From Rugalucina vietnamica (taxonomy: Eukaryota > Mollusca > Bivalvia > Lucinida > Lucinidae): 64,000 nucleotides of DNA. Below, one piece after another: positions 27,863 through 38,907 of this stretch. The notes under the pieces were generated by a model. The model was not told the origin of the DNA. It was given only the letters and a program-made list of their open reading frames with translations, and made no database searches. Both the position numbers and the translations under genes were made by a program. Each line of letters opens with the position of its first letter. Position 1 is the stretch's first letter. The stretch is taken from assembly GCA_964017185.1 (NCBI GenBank), contig OZ024875.1, forward strand, positions 64,599,043 through 64,663,042, read 5' to 3'.

Positions 27863-29460
27863 CATTACAAAAATCAAATACAAATAATAAGAATACTACT
27901 TAAAACTTGGTTTAAGCTTACCTGACTCGAAAGGAACTCGTAGTGTTTTACAATTACTTTGCGAAAGGAAATGATATCTATTCGTCCGAAAATAGTATCG
28001 ACATGGATGACGAGTCTAGATACAACGCCATACGAGTCAATGTGTCGAGAATATTGTCGGACGCCGGAAATTGCATGGTTTTGACAGATTTGATTAATGA
28101 CAAGACAAGACAAGACAAAGCACTTTATTCTCTCAGTCCACAAATATGGCAACATGAGGAATGACAAATATAGATATACAAAAGAGGCAAACATGTGTAA
28201 TGACAATACAGTTTGAACTTATCAAAATATTATACGTGTTGATAAATGTATAATATTAGTATAAATATAACATACTACATGTTTAAGTATTAAACCGTTA
28301 TAAGCATAAGCATCTGTTTTACCGTTTGATATACTAGCATTTTCTTTTGTACCCCTTCAGTCGGGTTCAGCAGCGAGTAAGCGAGGAGGGCGATTTTTGT
28401 AATATTCAGTGGGCAGGGAGGGTTGGGGTTGTTCGTAATCTTGAGAAAAAATCCGTATTACAAGTATTTTAATAATTATTGTATACATCGTTAAGCTTGT
28501 TTGCATATTTCGTAAATTATCTTAATAAACTTTGAAACTGACGTGAGTATTTTGCTATTTTTGCTATTCATTAGGCTGTCATATTTTAGAATATTAGGTC
28601 TTCTATAAAAACTTACTTTAAGGAAATCTTGTCGTATTGCCTTCAATTTGTCGCATATGAACATATAATGAAATTCGTCTCCGACCGCATTTAAGCATAA
28701 TTTACATTTTCTTTCTTCTAAATCAAGTTTCCGCCAACGCCCTGTTTCAACTGGGAGACGATGATTTCGAGTTCTAAAACTGACTAAGTATCGCAGATGT
28801 TTTGCAGATATACTCGTATTTATTAAGTACGGCTCTAATTCAAATTTATGCTTAAATAATCTATAATTTAGGTCTTCATCTACGTTTTTATACCAGTCTG
28901 AGAGAAATGCATCACGTAATTTTAGATTAATTGCCTTAATGAACCAATTTCTATTTACTGAGTCTTGTGAGTTCCATATTTCACTATTTCCAGTGGAGTC
29001 CAGTATACTTTTAATTTCATATACCCATTTAAAGTAGCGAGATCTATTGGTAATGTTGCTTAAATTAAAACGATGTTTTGTTGCTAAGTATATGCCGGTA
29101 GTTAATGTTCCTAAGTTTTCATGTAAAAGAAGTTTGCTCCAATATGATACCATTCTAGTTTGTATTAATGAAAACGATCCACGGAATTTCAGGACACGCT
29201 CTCATAGCTTTGGAAAGAAGAAAAGTTTACAACATGATGTGTTTAGTGGTGCTCAACGGCGCGCTTCGTGCTTCAGTTAACAAGTACAAGTAATCTTGGT
29301 TTTAGATTACCTGACTTGAAAGGACCTCTTAGTGTTTTACAATAACTTTGCGAAAACAGTGTCGACATGGATGACGATTCTAGATACAACGCCACACGAG
29401 TCCATATGCCACGAATATTAAATTGTATGGTTTTGACAGATTTGATACGAAGAATGAGAA
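27617..29460 (+). repeat. Three tandem copies of the CARD gene's terminal segment
   Basis: The segment TTTGCGAAAGGACATGATAT...GACATGGATGACGAGTCTAG occurs at 27617-27863, 27957-28100 continued at 29164-29281, and, shorter and diverged, at 29345-29450. The period is about 340 bp before later insertions. The second copy keeps an open frame (DIYSSENSIDMDDESRYNAI) until a LINE interrupts it. The third has lost length around the S-D-A-G-N segment. Confidence 0.8.
28101..29163 (-). mobile_element. 5'-truncated LINE with 8-bp duplication
   Basis: A minus-strand frame at 28491-29153 (220 codons) encodes the C-terminal end of a LINE reverse transcriptase, with the zinc-ribbon-like pattern EERKCKLCLNAVGDEFHYMF and I-C. 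A 390-bp 3' UTR ends in (TCTTG)n on the minus strand. ATTAATGA flanks it (28093-28100, 29164-29171). It interrupts the second copy of the CARD gene terminal segment. Confidence 0.85.
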
Positions 29461-30190
29461 GACCACTAGTACTTAAAGCTCGTTTTAACTTACCTGACTT
29501 GAAGTGAGCTGGAAGCGTTTAAAAAAATTCATAGTTTTTTTCCGACGGAATGGTATCCTACTGATCCATAGATTTTGCCAATGAAGTAAATTGCGGCACC
29601 TTTTACGACTATTTGGTTGCAAAAAGATGACATAGTCATATTTTTCTTGTGGTGTTTCAAAGACAAACAAATAAAACACGAAAACACCATGATGATTCAA
29701 AAACGAGGACTCAGGCAGATTCAGTTACTAGGGCCAAGCAACAGACAAAAAGGTTAAACACCAACCAAATAAAATGAATAGCTTTAAGTCGGGGCCATCA
29801 TACAGTCTGACGCTCGACCCACCGGCGTGCAAGTAAAGAAGGCAGTGTAGTTATCAACCATGATTGGGTTAAAAACTAAGCATCTCCCTGTCACAGTGAT
29901 TACATTTTGTTATGTACTGTGATGACTCATTAACGATATGGGATTTATATATTGTATTTGAGCCCAACACAATCTTGTTATTAAATTACTGAAGAGTAAG
30001 TGTAAGGGTTTGGATCCCATTAAATCGACTTATGTATACCTTCTAATTATTTGTTTATGCCATTTCAAGTTTGGCTTTGGGACAAAATTCAACGGCCTCT
30101 ACAGATAAAAACATTTAACTCGTTTCAAGTTCAAGAGTTTTTCATTATGCAATCCTACAGAAGAAACTCGCATAATCGGGGGCCGATGAC
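29461..30190. other. Spacer with an inverted RT-element fragment
   Basis: 29728-29905 is the complement of the segment with GGTCGGGCGTCAGACTATGA-type sequence found at 39390-39520. The remainder has no recognised gene or repeat. Confidence 0.55.
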
Positions 30191-30194
30191 AATG

Positions 30195-31540
30195 ATTTGA
30201 ACGCTTACCTGATCTAGGGGATCTAGTGGAAGCAAACAAAGCTGACCTAATTGGAGGTAAGTTACGTGCGCATGGTCATTCAAGGGTCAAACTTTATATA
30301 AACTTAGCAGAACTTGAGTGATAAATATTGCAAATACAGCGTACAAAGTTCTTGAGAGGGTTTACAACACAAGCTAGTCATTGATGTGAACGTGTTTATT
30401 TTAATTATTGATCCATTAAATAAAATATAAAGGTTTGATCCTATGGAAGCAGTAAAAACATTCAAAGGGAGATAATATGGGCTATATTGCGCAATTTCGG
30501 GTAATGAACCCTCATCTTTAGCCTTTTAAAACCGGCAACGAAAGCCAGACTATTGTACTGTTATTTCGAAAATTTACACGAGAATACTAAACCAAAGACT
30601 CATTTCTAAACGGGATCAAATAATTTAAATATTCCTTAGAAGTATGTTTTTCTAAACTCTCTGAATATATTTGCTGATCTCGAAGGTTCTAAGTAAAAAT
30701 ATAAAAATGCAAGTACATGTATGGATGATGAGAATTTTGCAAATATATTGCTCGAAAGGATACTTAACAGTTCATGGCATTGTGGATAATGCCACAACAA
30801 AGTTTGATTGCGCCATTTCCTGACCTGATTGTTAATTTAGATTTTTTCCCACCTCGGATTTTGGAGTGGGATTTTCTTTCTGATTGTGCCATTTACCTGA
30901 TCATTGCCTACTTTTTATCTTTTTTCGATCGAATACATTATTCACATATATACCAGTAGTTTGTTTAAGATCTGTTCACACGCTTGTCAGTTCAAGTACA
31001 CACATTATTTTGCTGACTGGTCCCAGTCTCTCTGTCAGAATTTTCTCTAAATAAATATAATACTCTCTGATAGTAATCCAAACAATTTGCTCTGTATATC
31101 TTGGGCAACAACATTTAATCTTACTTTCAGACTATGAGAGAGGAAAGACTTTTTGAGAAGTGATTTGTTTCAAAAACATAATTAATAATTATATTAGCAT
31201 ATAATGCATTTAGTGGACAGATGCCAGTCTTATTACTTTCTGAATAGCGTTTCATTTTTCTAAAGTTTCTCAAAATTTCGCTGTAGAGTCAGATGGTGGT
31301 GAAATACATGTAAATTCAAACAGCGATCATGTGGATATAAATGGATGATAATGCTAAGCAAACATGCACTGGTGACATGTGCACTATAGTGATCCTCAGT
31401 TCCAGGTTAAGTTCTTCACTAAAACCATCACGATTCTGGAGCCAGTTGTAAGTCGTAGCATTTTTGAGCTCCCATTCGGTAGTTTTTCTAATTCCATAAT
31501 AGTGATCCTCAGTTCCAGGTACAAATCTTCACTAACACAA
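30195..31540. repeat. Segmental duplication, unit A (3' flank of RRM/MIB gene A)
   Basis: Sequence collinear with 40105-40540 plus 47287-47970. Shared stretches include GCATGGTCATTCAAGGGT, CAACAAAGTTTGATTGCGCC, CACATATATACCAGTAGTTTG, TTTAGTGGACAGATGCCAGT and ATAAATGGATGATAATGCTA. Unit A lacks the 6.7-kb block and the MITE that interrupt unit B, so it serves as an empty-site reference. It includes a short RT-element end at 30808-30925. Confidence 0.8.
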
Positions 31541-32160
31541 TTACGATTCTGGAGCCAGTTGTAAGTCGTAGCTATTATCAAATCCCATTCGGTAGTTACC
31601 TTTATGTCCAGCATCCCATTTTACCCGGAAACAACCTGGCCTAAGTCCCGAAGGTTTCAAATCTATAATAGTTCCTTTACCGCCGCCATCCACGTTGCCC
31701 CACACCCAATCTTTACCCCTAACAACCCTGGTACCAACCTTCATCAAGGCCGCTAATTCTGGACCATATGTAGGAATATGATCACCGCGGGGATCACCGG
31801 AATATCTCTTCAGCAAGCCTTCCGTAAAGTCTTTAGGCAGAACTAATCCCGTCACTTCCACGCGAGAAATGGCCTCATTACCTTGTAGCAAAGGCGTATA
31901 CGGTTTCACGGATACTTCTGTCGTTCCTAGCATGATTGGTTTCTTCTTCATGACCGTGTCAACAGCGCTCACTTCGCAGAACGTAACGTAAGCTCTGTTT
32001 TTATCACGCTCCATTTTCACTTCTTTGACGGGTCCACCACCGTATTTCTTCTTTGACTCAAAGAATACTTCTAACAGATCTTCGTCTACTGTCGGTGGGA
32101 GGTTTTCGACCGTGATTGTGTCGGTAGATTTCGGGGTAGCTGCACCAAGTATTTCTGTTG
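31541..32160 (-). CDS. RRM/MIB gene A, exon 2
   Basis: Starts after the acceptor at 32161-32164 and ends with L-Q-L-A-P-E-S and TAA. It contains the complete RRM-like and MIB/HERC2 regions. The linker between them is shorter than in gene B. Confidence 0.8.
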
Positions 32161-33158
32161 CTACAAAAAAGCATTAAGGGAAATTAAAATTGTGAGTGGG
32201 AATCACTAAAAACATAATTAGAATGACTGATTTATGATCAATTGACGAGGTCAATATGGTAAATATGGTACAAATTTTAATTAGATACCAAAGTTTTACG
32301 CACCTTGAATGTTGATAACATAACGGGGACGTGTCACGATAACTTTGTGAAAGAGTTATCTTAATATGTTTTTTTTATCTTCTTCCTGGCCTAGGCACAA
32401 GAAATCCGTTTGACTTTTAATAATCATAGAAAACTGATAATATGTATATTGGAAATTGACAGCAGATAGCAGCAAATATGATTTGTTTCTGCCTAAATGA
32501 GTATGTCCTGATAGAAAACATACTTGGTGGTTTATGTTTTGGTGTTTCAATTTTGTGCTTTTGGCGCCTTATGTATGTTATCATATTTTTAGTTAAGTTT
32601 AGCTCACTGAGTGGCCACCTATTGGGAAAATAGCTGCTCATTCGGCTTACGATATGTTTTAATGGTATAAGTACCTGATTGTTAACTTAGTTTTTTTTTC
32701 TCACCTCGGTTTTTGGAGTGAGAATCTTTTTCTGATTGCGGCTTTTCCTGATTGTTGCATACTTGTACCTCTTCATGCTCTTTATCTACTTCGACCATTG
32801 TTTATACAAATCATACACATAACATGTTTAAGCATGTCGACATGTTTTTTCTAGAAGAAAATGAAATTAATGAATGCAGAATGAAAAAAATAAAAATGAA
32901 CGCATGAACGAAGGCGTTAACGAAAGAAAGAATGCAAGAACACTATTTACCTATCGACTTACTAGTTTGGCGAGCTGGATTCCCACATGACACGACGAGT
33001 TTTGGAGACTGTCCTTGTGTGTAGTGTATGTCTGCTGAGAATTTCAACTGCGTGAATGAGTCCACAAGCTTATCCCTAACGTAGCCTAATAAATGTTCTG
33101 GAATTTTCGTCTTAGTTGTATCTAAACTGTCAGAAGTGGATTCTTCTTCGCTAGCCAT
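31541..33158 (-). CDS. RRM (PARP14-like) and MIB/HERC2 domain protein, paralogue A
   Basis: Two exons: 32951-33158 (208 nt from ATG at 33158) and 31541-32160 (620 nt). They join in phase 1 with a GTAAAT donor and TTTTGTAG acceptor and give 275 residues. Exon 1 encodes MASEEESTSDSLD and a region with no recognised domain. Exon 2 encodes an RRM-like fold (DTITVENLPPTVDEDLLEVF, YGGGPVKEVKMERDKNRAYV) of the type in PARP14 N-termini. It ends with a MIB/HERC2 domain (KVGTRVVRGKDWVWGNVDGG, GCFRVKWDAGHKGNYRMG). No catalytic domain is present. By family, a nucleic-acid or protein-binding adaptor; actual function unknown. Confidence 0.8.
32528..32770 (+). mobile_element. 3' end of the RT element family, in intron of gene A
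   Basis: Contains GTTTTGGTGTTTCAATTTTG, GAGTGGCCACCTATTGGGAA, TCACCTCGGTTTTTGGAGTG and the end GCATACTTGTACCT. Gene B has a copy at the equivalent intron position (48950-49187), so this insertion may predate the duplication. Confidence 0.8.
32951..33158 (-). CDS. RRM/MIB gene A, exon 1
   Basis: ATG followed by an acidic, serine-rich start, then IPEHLLGYVRDKLVDSFTQL and KLVVSCG. Exactly the same length (208 nt) and phase as exon 1 of gene B. Confidence 0.75.
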
Positions 33159-33792
33159 TTTTGTGAACAGGTAGAGTTAAAATACTATAATGTAATTTAC
33201 TTCCTTTATCAGAATTTGGTCACATATTATTGATACAATAATTAGCTTTTTGAAAACAAAGTTATCACATTATCATTGGTATAACACATTTATCACGCTC
33301 AACTCGGGTACATATTTTTTCAAATCGTCACAGTAACGTCAACACAAGACGTTGTAATGGCTGGTTTTGATTAGGAAACAAGTACATACACTACTCAAAA
33401 CACTTACAAGAATTCAAGGATTACTTGCGATCAGTGCGCATTTAACCTATCCGTAAAGTTTTATCTTACACTGTAGTTTTTCAACTGGGTATTTCGTGTT
33501 ATTGCGTCATTTCCTGACCATTGCTTACTGCTACCTCTTTTGTATTTTGCTAATGCCGCATATCTTCATTGAAATCTATTTTTAGTGTGTGTTTTTTTCT
33601 TCTTCTAAATATCAACTTTTTCTGGAAATGAGTCTTCAATGTAATGATCACGTCGGGGCGGCAACAGTGAGGGCTTTGTCTAGGCCTTAACTTACTTTTC
33701 ACTTTATCTTTGGTAGTCTGGTGAAAACCTCATCATTGATACTTGGTGGTCGATTTGATAAGGCACATTGTCGATAACGTGTTCTACCCTGC

Positions 33793-33829
<37 letters not shown>

Positions 33830-33984
33830 TTTTAGATGTAAGTGCATAATAGGATTTTTCATGACCTTTCTGACTGCAAATGTTAAAATTCTGCTTTCTT
33901 GCACGATCAGGAATCATGCACGTCCCAGAACGTTGTCTACACTCCACTGCTTTCTTAGTAGAGGAGACGGTGGGTAGGGAAATT
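33159..33984. other. Upstream region of gene A
   Basis: The first 100 bp upstream of the ATG (AATTAGCTTTTTGAAAACAA block) are shared with gene B (57060-57150) and are the likely promoter-proximal region. A poly-A tract lies at 33797-33826. Otherwise nothing recognised. Confidence 0.45.
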
Positions 33985-34673
33985 TTTCGTTTCGCACAAC
34001 ACCCTCCACATACTAGGTTTGATACTATGGGTGGCTTCTTTGATCAATATAAAGAGCTTCTAGCCACGTTGTCGCCCTGTGATATGGTGCATTTGTCCTC
34101 CAGAAGCCGTTAAGTATGTTACCCATTCAAACCAGAAATGTGCTCTAAGTTTGTAAAATACACTATGAATCTCTAATCTAAATTCCAAACCTAAATGTAT
34201 TAATATCATCGGATGTAAGAATGTTACGGGCACATATATTGATATATTTAATCATTTTAATGCATCGATGGTGTTACGTATGTTACATTCTCACAGCAGC
34301 CTGTGTAAATGTTAATTACAGAACAGTAAGCTAATTTAATATACTTCTCTTTGCGAATTTCACTTTAAATACAATACGAGTGGCTTCGTTGATCAATATA
34401 AAGATTTTCTATGTACGTTGTCGCCCTATGGTATGGTGCATTTTCCCTCCAGAAGCCGTTACGCACGTCGTACGTTACCCATTCAAAACAGAAATATACT
34501 ATAAGATTGAAAAAAGCACTATGAATCTCTAAAATAAATTCCAAACCTAAATATATTAATGTCATCTGATGACAGAATGTTACTGGCACATGTGTTGATA
34601 CTTTTAATCGCATATATGCATCGATGGTGTTACGTATGTTACATTTTCAGAACAGACTGTTCAGAGTTTAATT

Positions 34674-35641
34674 ACAGAACAATAAGCTTTTTTAATATAC
34701 TTTTCCTTGCACATTTATATTTTAGATACACTGGTCTAAAAGACACTTATTCCTTTTCTTTTACAAACCTGAAAAAAGAAAAACTAATCATCATGTCATT
34801 CCTTAGTCGAAAGTTATTGCATATAGTCCACAGTAACTCGCTTCAGATTATGAAAGGACTATGAACAGACAAGTTTGAAGAAAAGAAGAAAGTATATACA
34901 ACCATCTTGTTGTAGATCAATAACATATATGCCTTCTTTAAGTTGAATGTTCACTGCTTTGCCAGAAATGTGTACTTTTGATTGGTAAATATGGTAACGT
35001 ATGTAACACATAATTATTAGATATCAAAAATCAGTTTTAATGATTTTAATGCCGATAAAATGCTCGTCGCTGTATGTAATTATGATTAAGCACTAATTTA
35101 GAAATCATGTAAGATATAACAAAAATCCAAGAGTGTAATACGGTTGTCAGTGAACTACAGAACAGTAAGCTTTTTTAATATACTTTTCCTTGCACATTTA
35201 TATTTTAGATACACTGGTCTAAAAGACACTTATTCCTTTTCTTTTACAAACCTGAAAAAAGAAAAACTAATCATCATGTCATTCCTTAGTTGAAAGTTAT
35301 TGCATATAGTCCACAGTAACTCGCTTCAGATTATGAAAGGACTATGAACAGACAAGTTTGAAGAAAAGAAGAAAGTATATACAACCATCTTGTTGTAGAT
35401 CAATAACATATATGCCTTCTTTAAGTTGAATGCTCACTGCTTTGCCAGAAATGTGTACTTTTGATTGGTAAATATGGTAACGTATGTAACACATAATTAT
35501 TAGATATCAAAAATCAGTTTTAATGATTTTAATGCCGATAAAATGCTCGTCGCTGTATGTAATTATGATTTAGTTCTAATTTAGAAATCATGTAAGATAT
35601 AACAAAAATCCAAGAGTGTAATACGGTTGTCAGTGAACTTA
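34674..35641. repeat. 484-bp direct tandem duplication
   Basis: 34674-35157 is repeated at 35158-35641 with only a few substitutions visible, from ACAGAACAATAAGCTTTTTT to GTAATACGGTTGTCAGTGAA. The near identity implies a recent duplication within the 4.76-kb transposon, or a collapse/expansion difference in assembly. Confidence 0.9.
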
Positions 35642-35989
35642 AAGCGCCCACACCCAAACCACAAAATCCCAAAGCATGTTTTACACCATTGTTAGTATCC
35701 AGTGTTATGGAATGACATTATCAACACCGTCGGTCACTATTTCTTAAGTTACCTTTCACAAAGTTTGCCAATATTAGTAAGCAAATATCAATGCGGGTGA
35801 CGGGCGATTTAATGGTAACGTATGTAACACAGTTTTCACTTAAAATTTTAGGTGTTAAAACCTAAGGAAAACAAATAGTTATAAGATATAATAATCGTCA
35901 CCTTAAGATTGTTATCCGATTTCCGGATTATGAAATGACTCACCGGCCATACAAAAGCACAACTCTGCGCATGCTACTTCATATTGTCT

Positions 35990-36147
35990 GGGTTCGGGGC
36001 AGATGTGAGACAAGCCAAGTTCTGCTTGCGCGTGTGCCAGGTGTTTTTTTTTCTCGGGGTTCTCCCGTTTTCGCCCAGCCTACCGGTTTGCCCGTCTCAT
36101 ATGAGCTGAAATAATATTGAAAGGGAAGTTAAACGGAACAAAAATTG
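35990..36147 (+). mobile_element. tRNA-derived SINE, 5'-truncated
   Basis: Starts around the B box remnant (GGGTTCGGGG), then ATGTGAGACAAGCCAAGTTC, GTGTGCCAGGTG, GTCTCATATGAGCTGAAATA and TTGAAAGGGAAGTTAAAC. Nested in the 4.76-kb transposon. Confidence 0.8.
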
Positions 36148-36149
36148 TC

Positions 36150-37690
36150 CGAAGGCAGTCCTTGGTCATGAGCGCTGATTCAATATAAGTACCATTGATG
36201 TTCCAGACATTGCCTGATGCGGTTGTTTTGTTTGATTTTGAGTTGATGCTTAACAGCCTAGTCAACAGCTATTGTCATATTGAGACGTTGACTCCTTTTT
36301 ATGGGACTTTTGCCCGAAAATCGGATGCCATGACATCCAAGCAATGCTTTAAATATAACCACCCAAGTAAGCCACTATGGCTTATACGTATGGATGGTTT
36401 GATTTTTAAACACTTTTCCTGGTCAGGCTCAGACCTGAGTGGTTGACCAGTAATATGATGGTCAGTAAGTAGCGTATAAGCTATGCCTGGAGGCAAAATA
36501 AGCCCATTTTTATCTTAAGGACCCGATGAGCGGGGCGTATATTCCCACCCGACCAACCTTCTGAGGGATTCTGCTTTGGCTGATAACTGTTGAGCGTTTC
36601 TGCTAAGGCTGAAAACATGTTTTTGAAGTTTTCACGTTATAAATGTGTCATCAAACGATCATGCTTTGGTGGTACATTTTCATTGGCAACAGCACAAGTG
36701 ACGGACACTATTTACACTTGAACCAGATTGCCCAGCAGATGAATAGAATCGTCAAATGGTTTTTCGTACACCTTCTGATGTGCTGTGGGGAGTGTACAAG
36801 GTAGTTTGTGATTGATCGCTTTTCTCAGCAACATTCCAAGCTTTCGTTTTACCAATGCCATTGTGAGGTGTCTCACCTAAACTGCCTTACTGTGTAGTCA
36901 TAACTTCTATTTTCTTGAAGATATGGAATGGTCGAGAGTCTCACCAGGACATCAAGGCTTGCTCAAAACGACAGACTGCTAGTATCGTGCTTTTTCAGGA
37001 TTTCCAGCGTGGAACCATAATCTGTTGCAATCATTCGGCTAGAATAGACAGCAGCATAAAAAGACATCTGATTCAGATGATTGTACCGTCAGAAGCATCG
37101 TGGTTGTTATGAAGATTTGCGTATCTGTGTCTTCATTGTCTAAAGTGCAGTTACGTCATCCTTGGCAAGAAAGCATTTTCGTTATCTGTAAAAACGCATA
37201 CACGTTGTTTGCACATCCTGTTCTTTGTTCGGATTTCACACCGAGGGCCCTCAAGTAATTCACATTTCGTGTTATTACTGCTTTACATGGGATTTTGCCA
37301 CTCCCGGGGAACTGGTGTAGCAGGGCTAAATCATGTCCTTCTTTCTCGTTCAGCCGATCTGATGGATTTACTCTACAGATATTTATCAAACACTACGTCA
37401 AATCAATAGTTTCGAAAGGCACATACAAGCTGTAAGGAATACCACATATATAAAATAAATGGGTCCAGGAGTTTGAGGATAATATCCGCATCTAGTTGGA
37501 TGCGACTGTCAGTGTGATATTTACGAAGTCTCATTAAGTTCGCACATGTGAAAGATTCATCGTGGATCGTGGATCTTGTTCAAGGACACAACGTGGCACC
37601 GAAGAGGTCGAACAATACAAACTCGCAATCAGGAGCGGACGCTTTAACGATGGGTCACCAACTCATAATATATACCTTACAGTGCCCTAA
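36150..37690. other. Interior of the 4.76-kb transposon, unassigned
   Basis: No long frame, repeat family or recognisable protein. It could be remnant cargo or decayed transposase-region sequence; I cannot tell. Confidence 0.4.
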
Positions 37691-37819
37691 ATGAAAAAGG
37701 TGTTACATACGTTACCATGAGCATACTGACAAGTCACCAGTGGGTCAACATATTCCAAACATCTTACTGTGTTCTATGCGAAAATCTTTGCAGATAATTA
37801 TGTGAGACCACTTTCACGT

Positions 37820-38014
37820 GAGCCACAGCGCGCGAAAACCCATCTTCCGACAATATTCCTTCTACACACTCACAGAATTTGGACGCTTGAAATTTCGGAA
37901 TTAAGAAGAAGTTTGAATTATCTGTGTAGAGTAAACAAGTGTGCTGATCAGCTGTGCAGTAACTGCATCTTTGTTTTCATATAGGAAGAATCAGGTTTTC
38001 GCATGAAACGGCTC
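37820..38014. mobile_element. MITE family A, degraded copy
   Basis: Ends GAGCCACAGCGCGCGAAAAC and TTTTCGCATGAAACGGCTC, with internal GACGCTTGAAATTTCGGAAT and TGCTGATCAGCTGTGCAGTA. Substantially eroded. Confidence 0.65.
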
Positions 38015-38907
38015 ACTATATATACATTTATAATCACCAAAATGAAATCTACCCATGTTTGAACGTTACGGTGTTACATACGTTACCATGAGCATACTTG
38101 CAAGTCACAGGCTGTGTATTTTAGCACACTTAACATGTACTTATCATAGCGTGTGTAAAATAGAACTAAATAATTTACACAAACATATAACAGTTATTCA
38201 TTTTAATATTTTTGTTGATACGCCTACTTTTCAAATATTACAGCATACGGCCGTACCCTTAGGAAATGTTAAATTATTTAAATAAAAATAAATTAAATAT
38301 TTAATATAAATATATGATTTTGTGTAATAGCCAAGTTGATCTATTTGTCAGTAAGAAAGGACCTATCGTTTTTGAAATATGAAGAAAGAAATGCCAAAAA
38401 CAAAAACGTTTTTGACCCCAAACCCCTAACTTCACGCCACAGATGTAGAAGTAACGTTTGTAACACCGTATAATGTATAATTTCAACTTTTAAAGGTCAT
38501 AAAGCATGTCCGTTAAATTGTTCTAGTACGTGATATAATTAGCGTTCTTGCATGATTAAAGTGGGTGGAGCATAGTAGGTTTCGCTAGTTTGTTAGTACA
38601 AATATATTTTGAACATGTAACTTATGTAACGAGCTACAGAAACATTGTGCACCACTTTCCGGGGCGACAACGTGCCTAGAACTCATCTAGGATGACCAAT
38701 GGACCAATTGCATATCGCAAACAAAGAATGTGGAGGGTGTTGTGCGATTTCGTTAAATACGGTAGATACAGAATCTAGCGTCTCGCCCATAGATATCGAA
38801 CATCTATCGGACTGATGCGTCTTTTCCGAGCATATTTCCGTTTCAAGAAGCTTCTGAGTTTCTTCATCATTTTCGCCAAATCTTGATTTTTGCGACATGT
38901 ATATGCC

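Larger units (their letters stand above)
33992..38747. mobile_element. 4.76-kb inverted-repeat transposon with 7-bp duplication
   Basis: Ends TCGCACAACACCCTCCACAT and its complement at 38728-38747; about 130 bp of looser inverted similarity follows (CACGTTGTCGCCC on both sides). TTTCGTT flanks it (33985-33991, 38748-38754). The interior repeats a near-palindromic motif like GGTAACGTATGTAACAC at least nine times, one orientation on each side. It contains a SINE, a degraded MITE-A and a 484-bp tandem duplication. No transposase was seen. Superfamily unassigned. Confidence 0.75.

Noticed and set aside
34559..34864. 101-codon plus-strand frame
   Set aside because: Half of it lies in the recent tandem duplication, and the second unit has a stop in place (TAGTTGAAAG); no domain or splice support.
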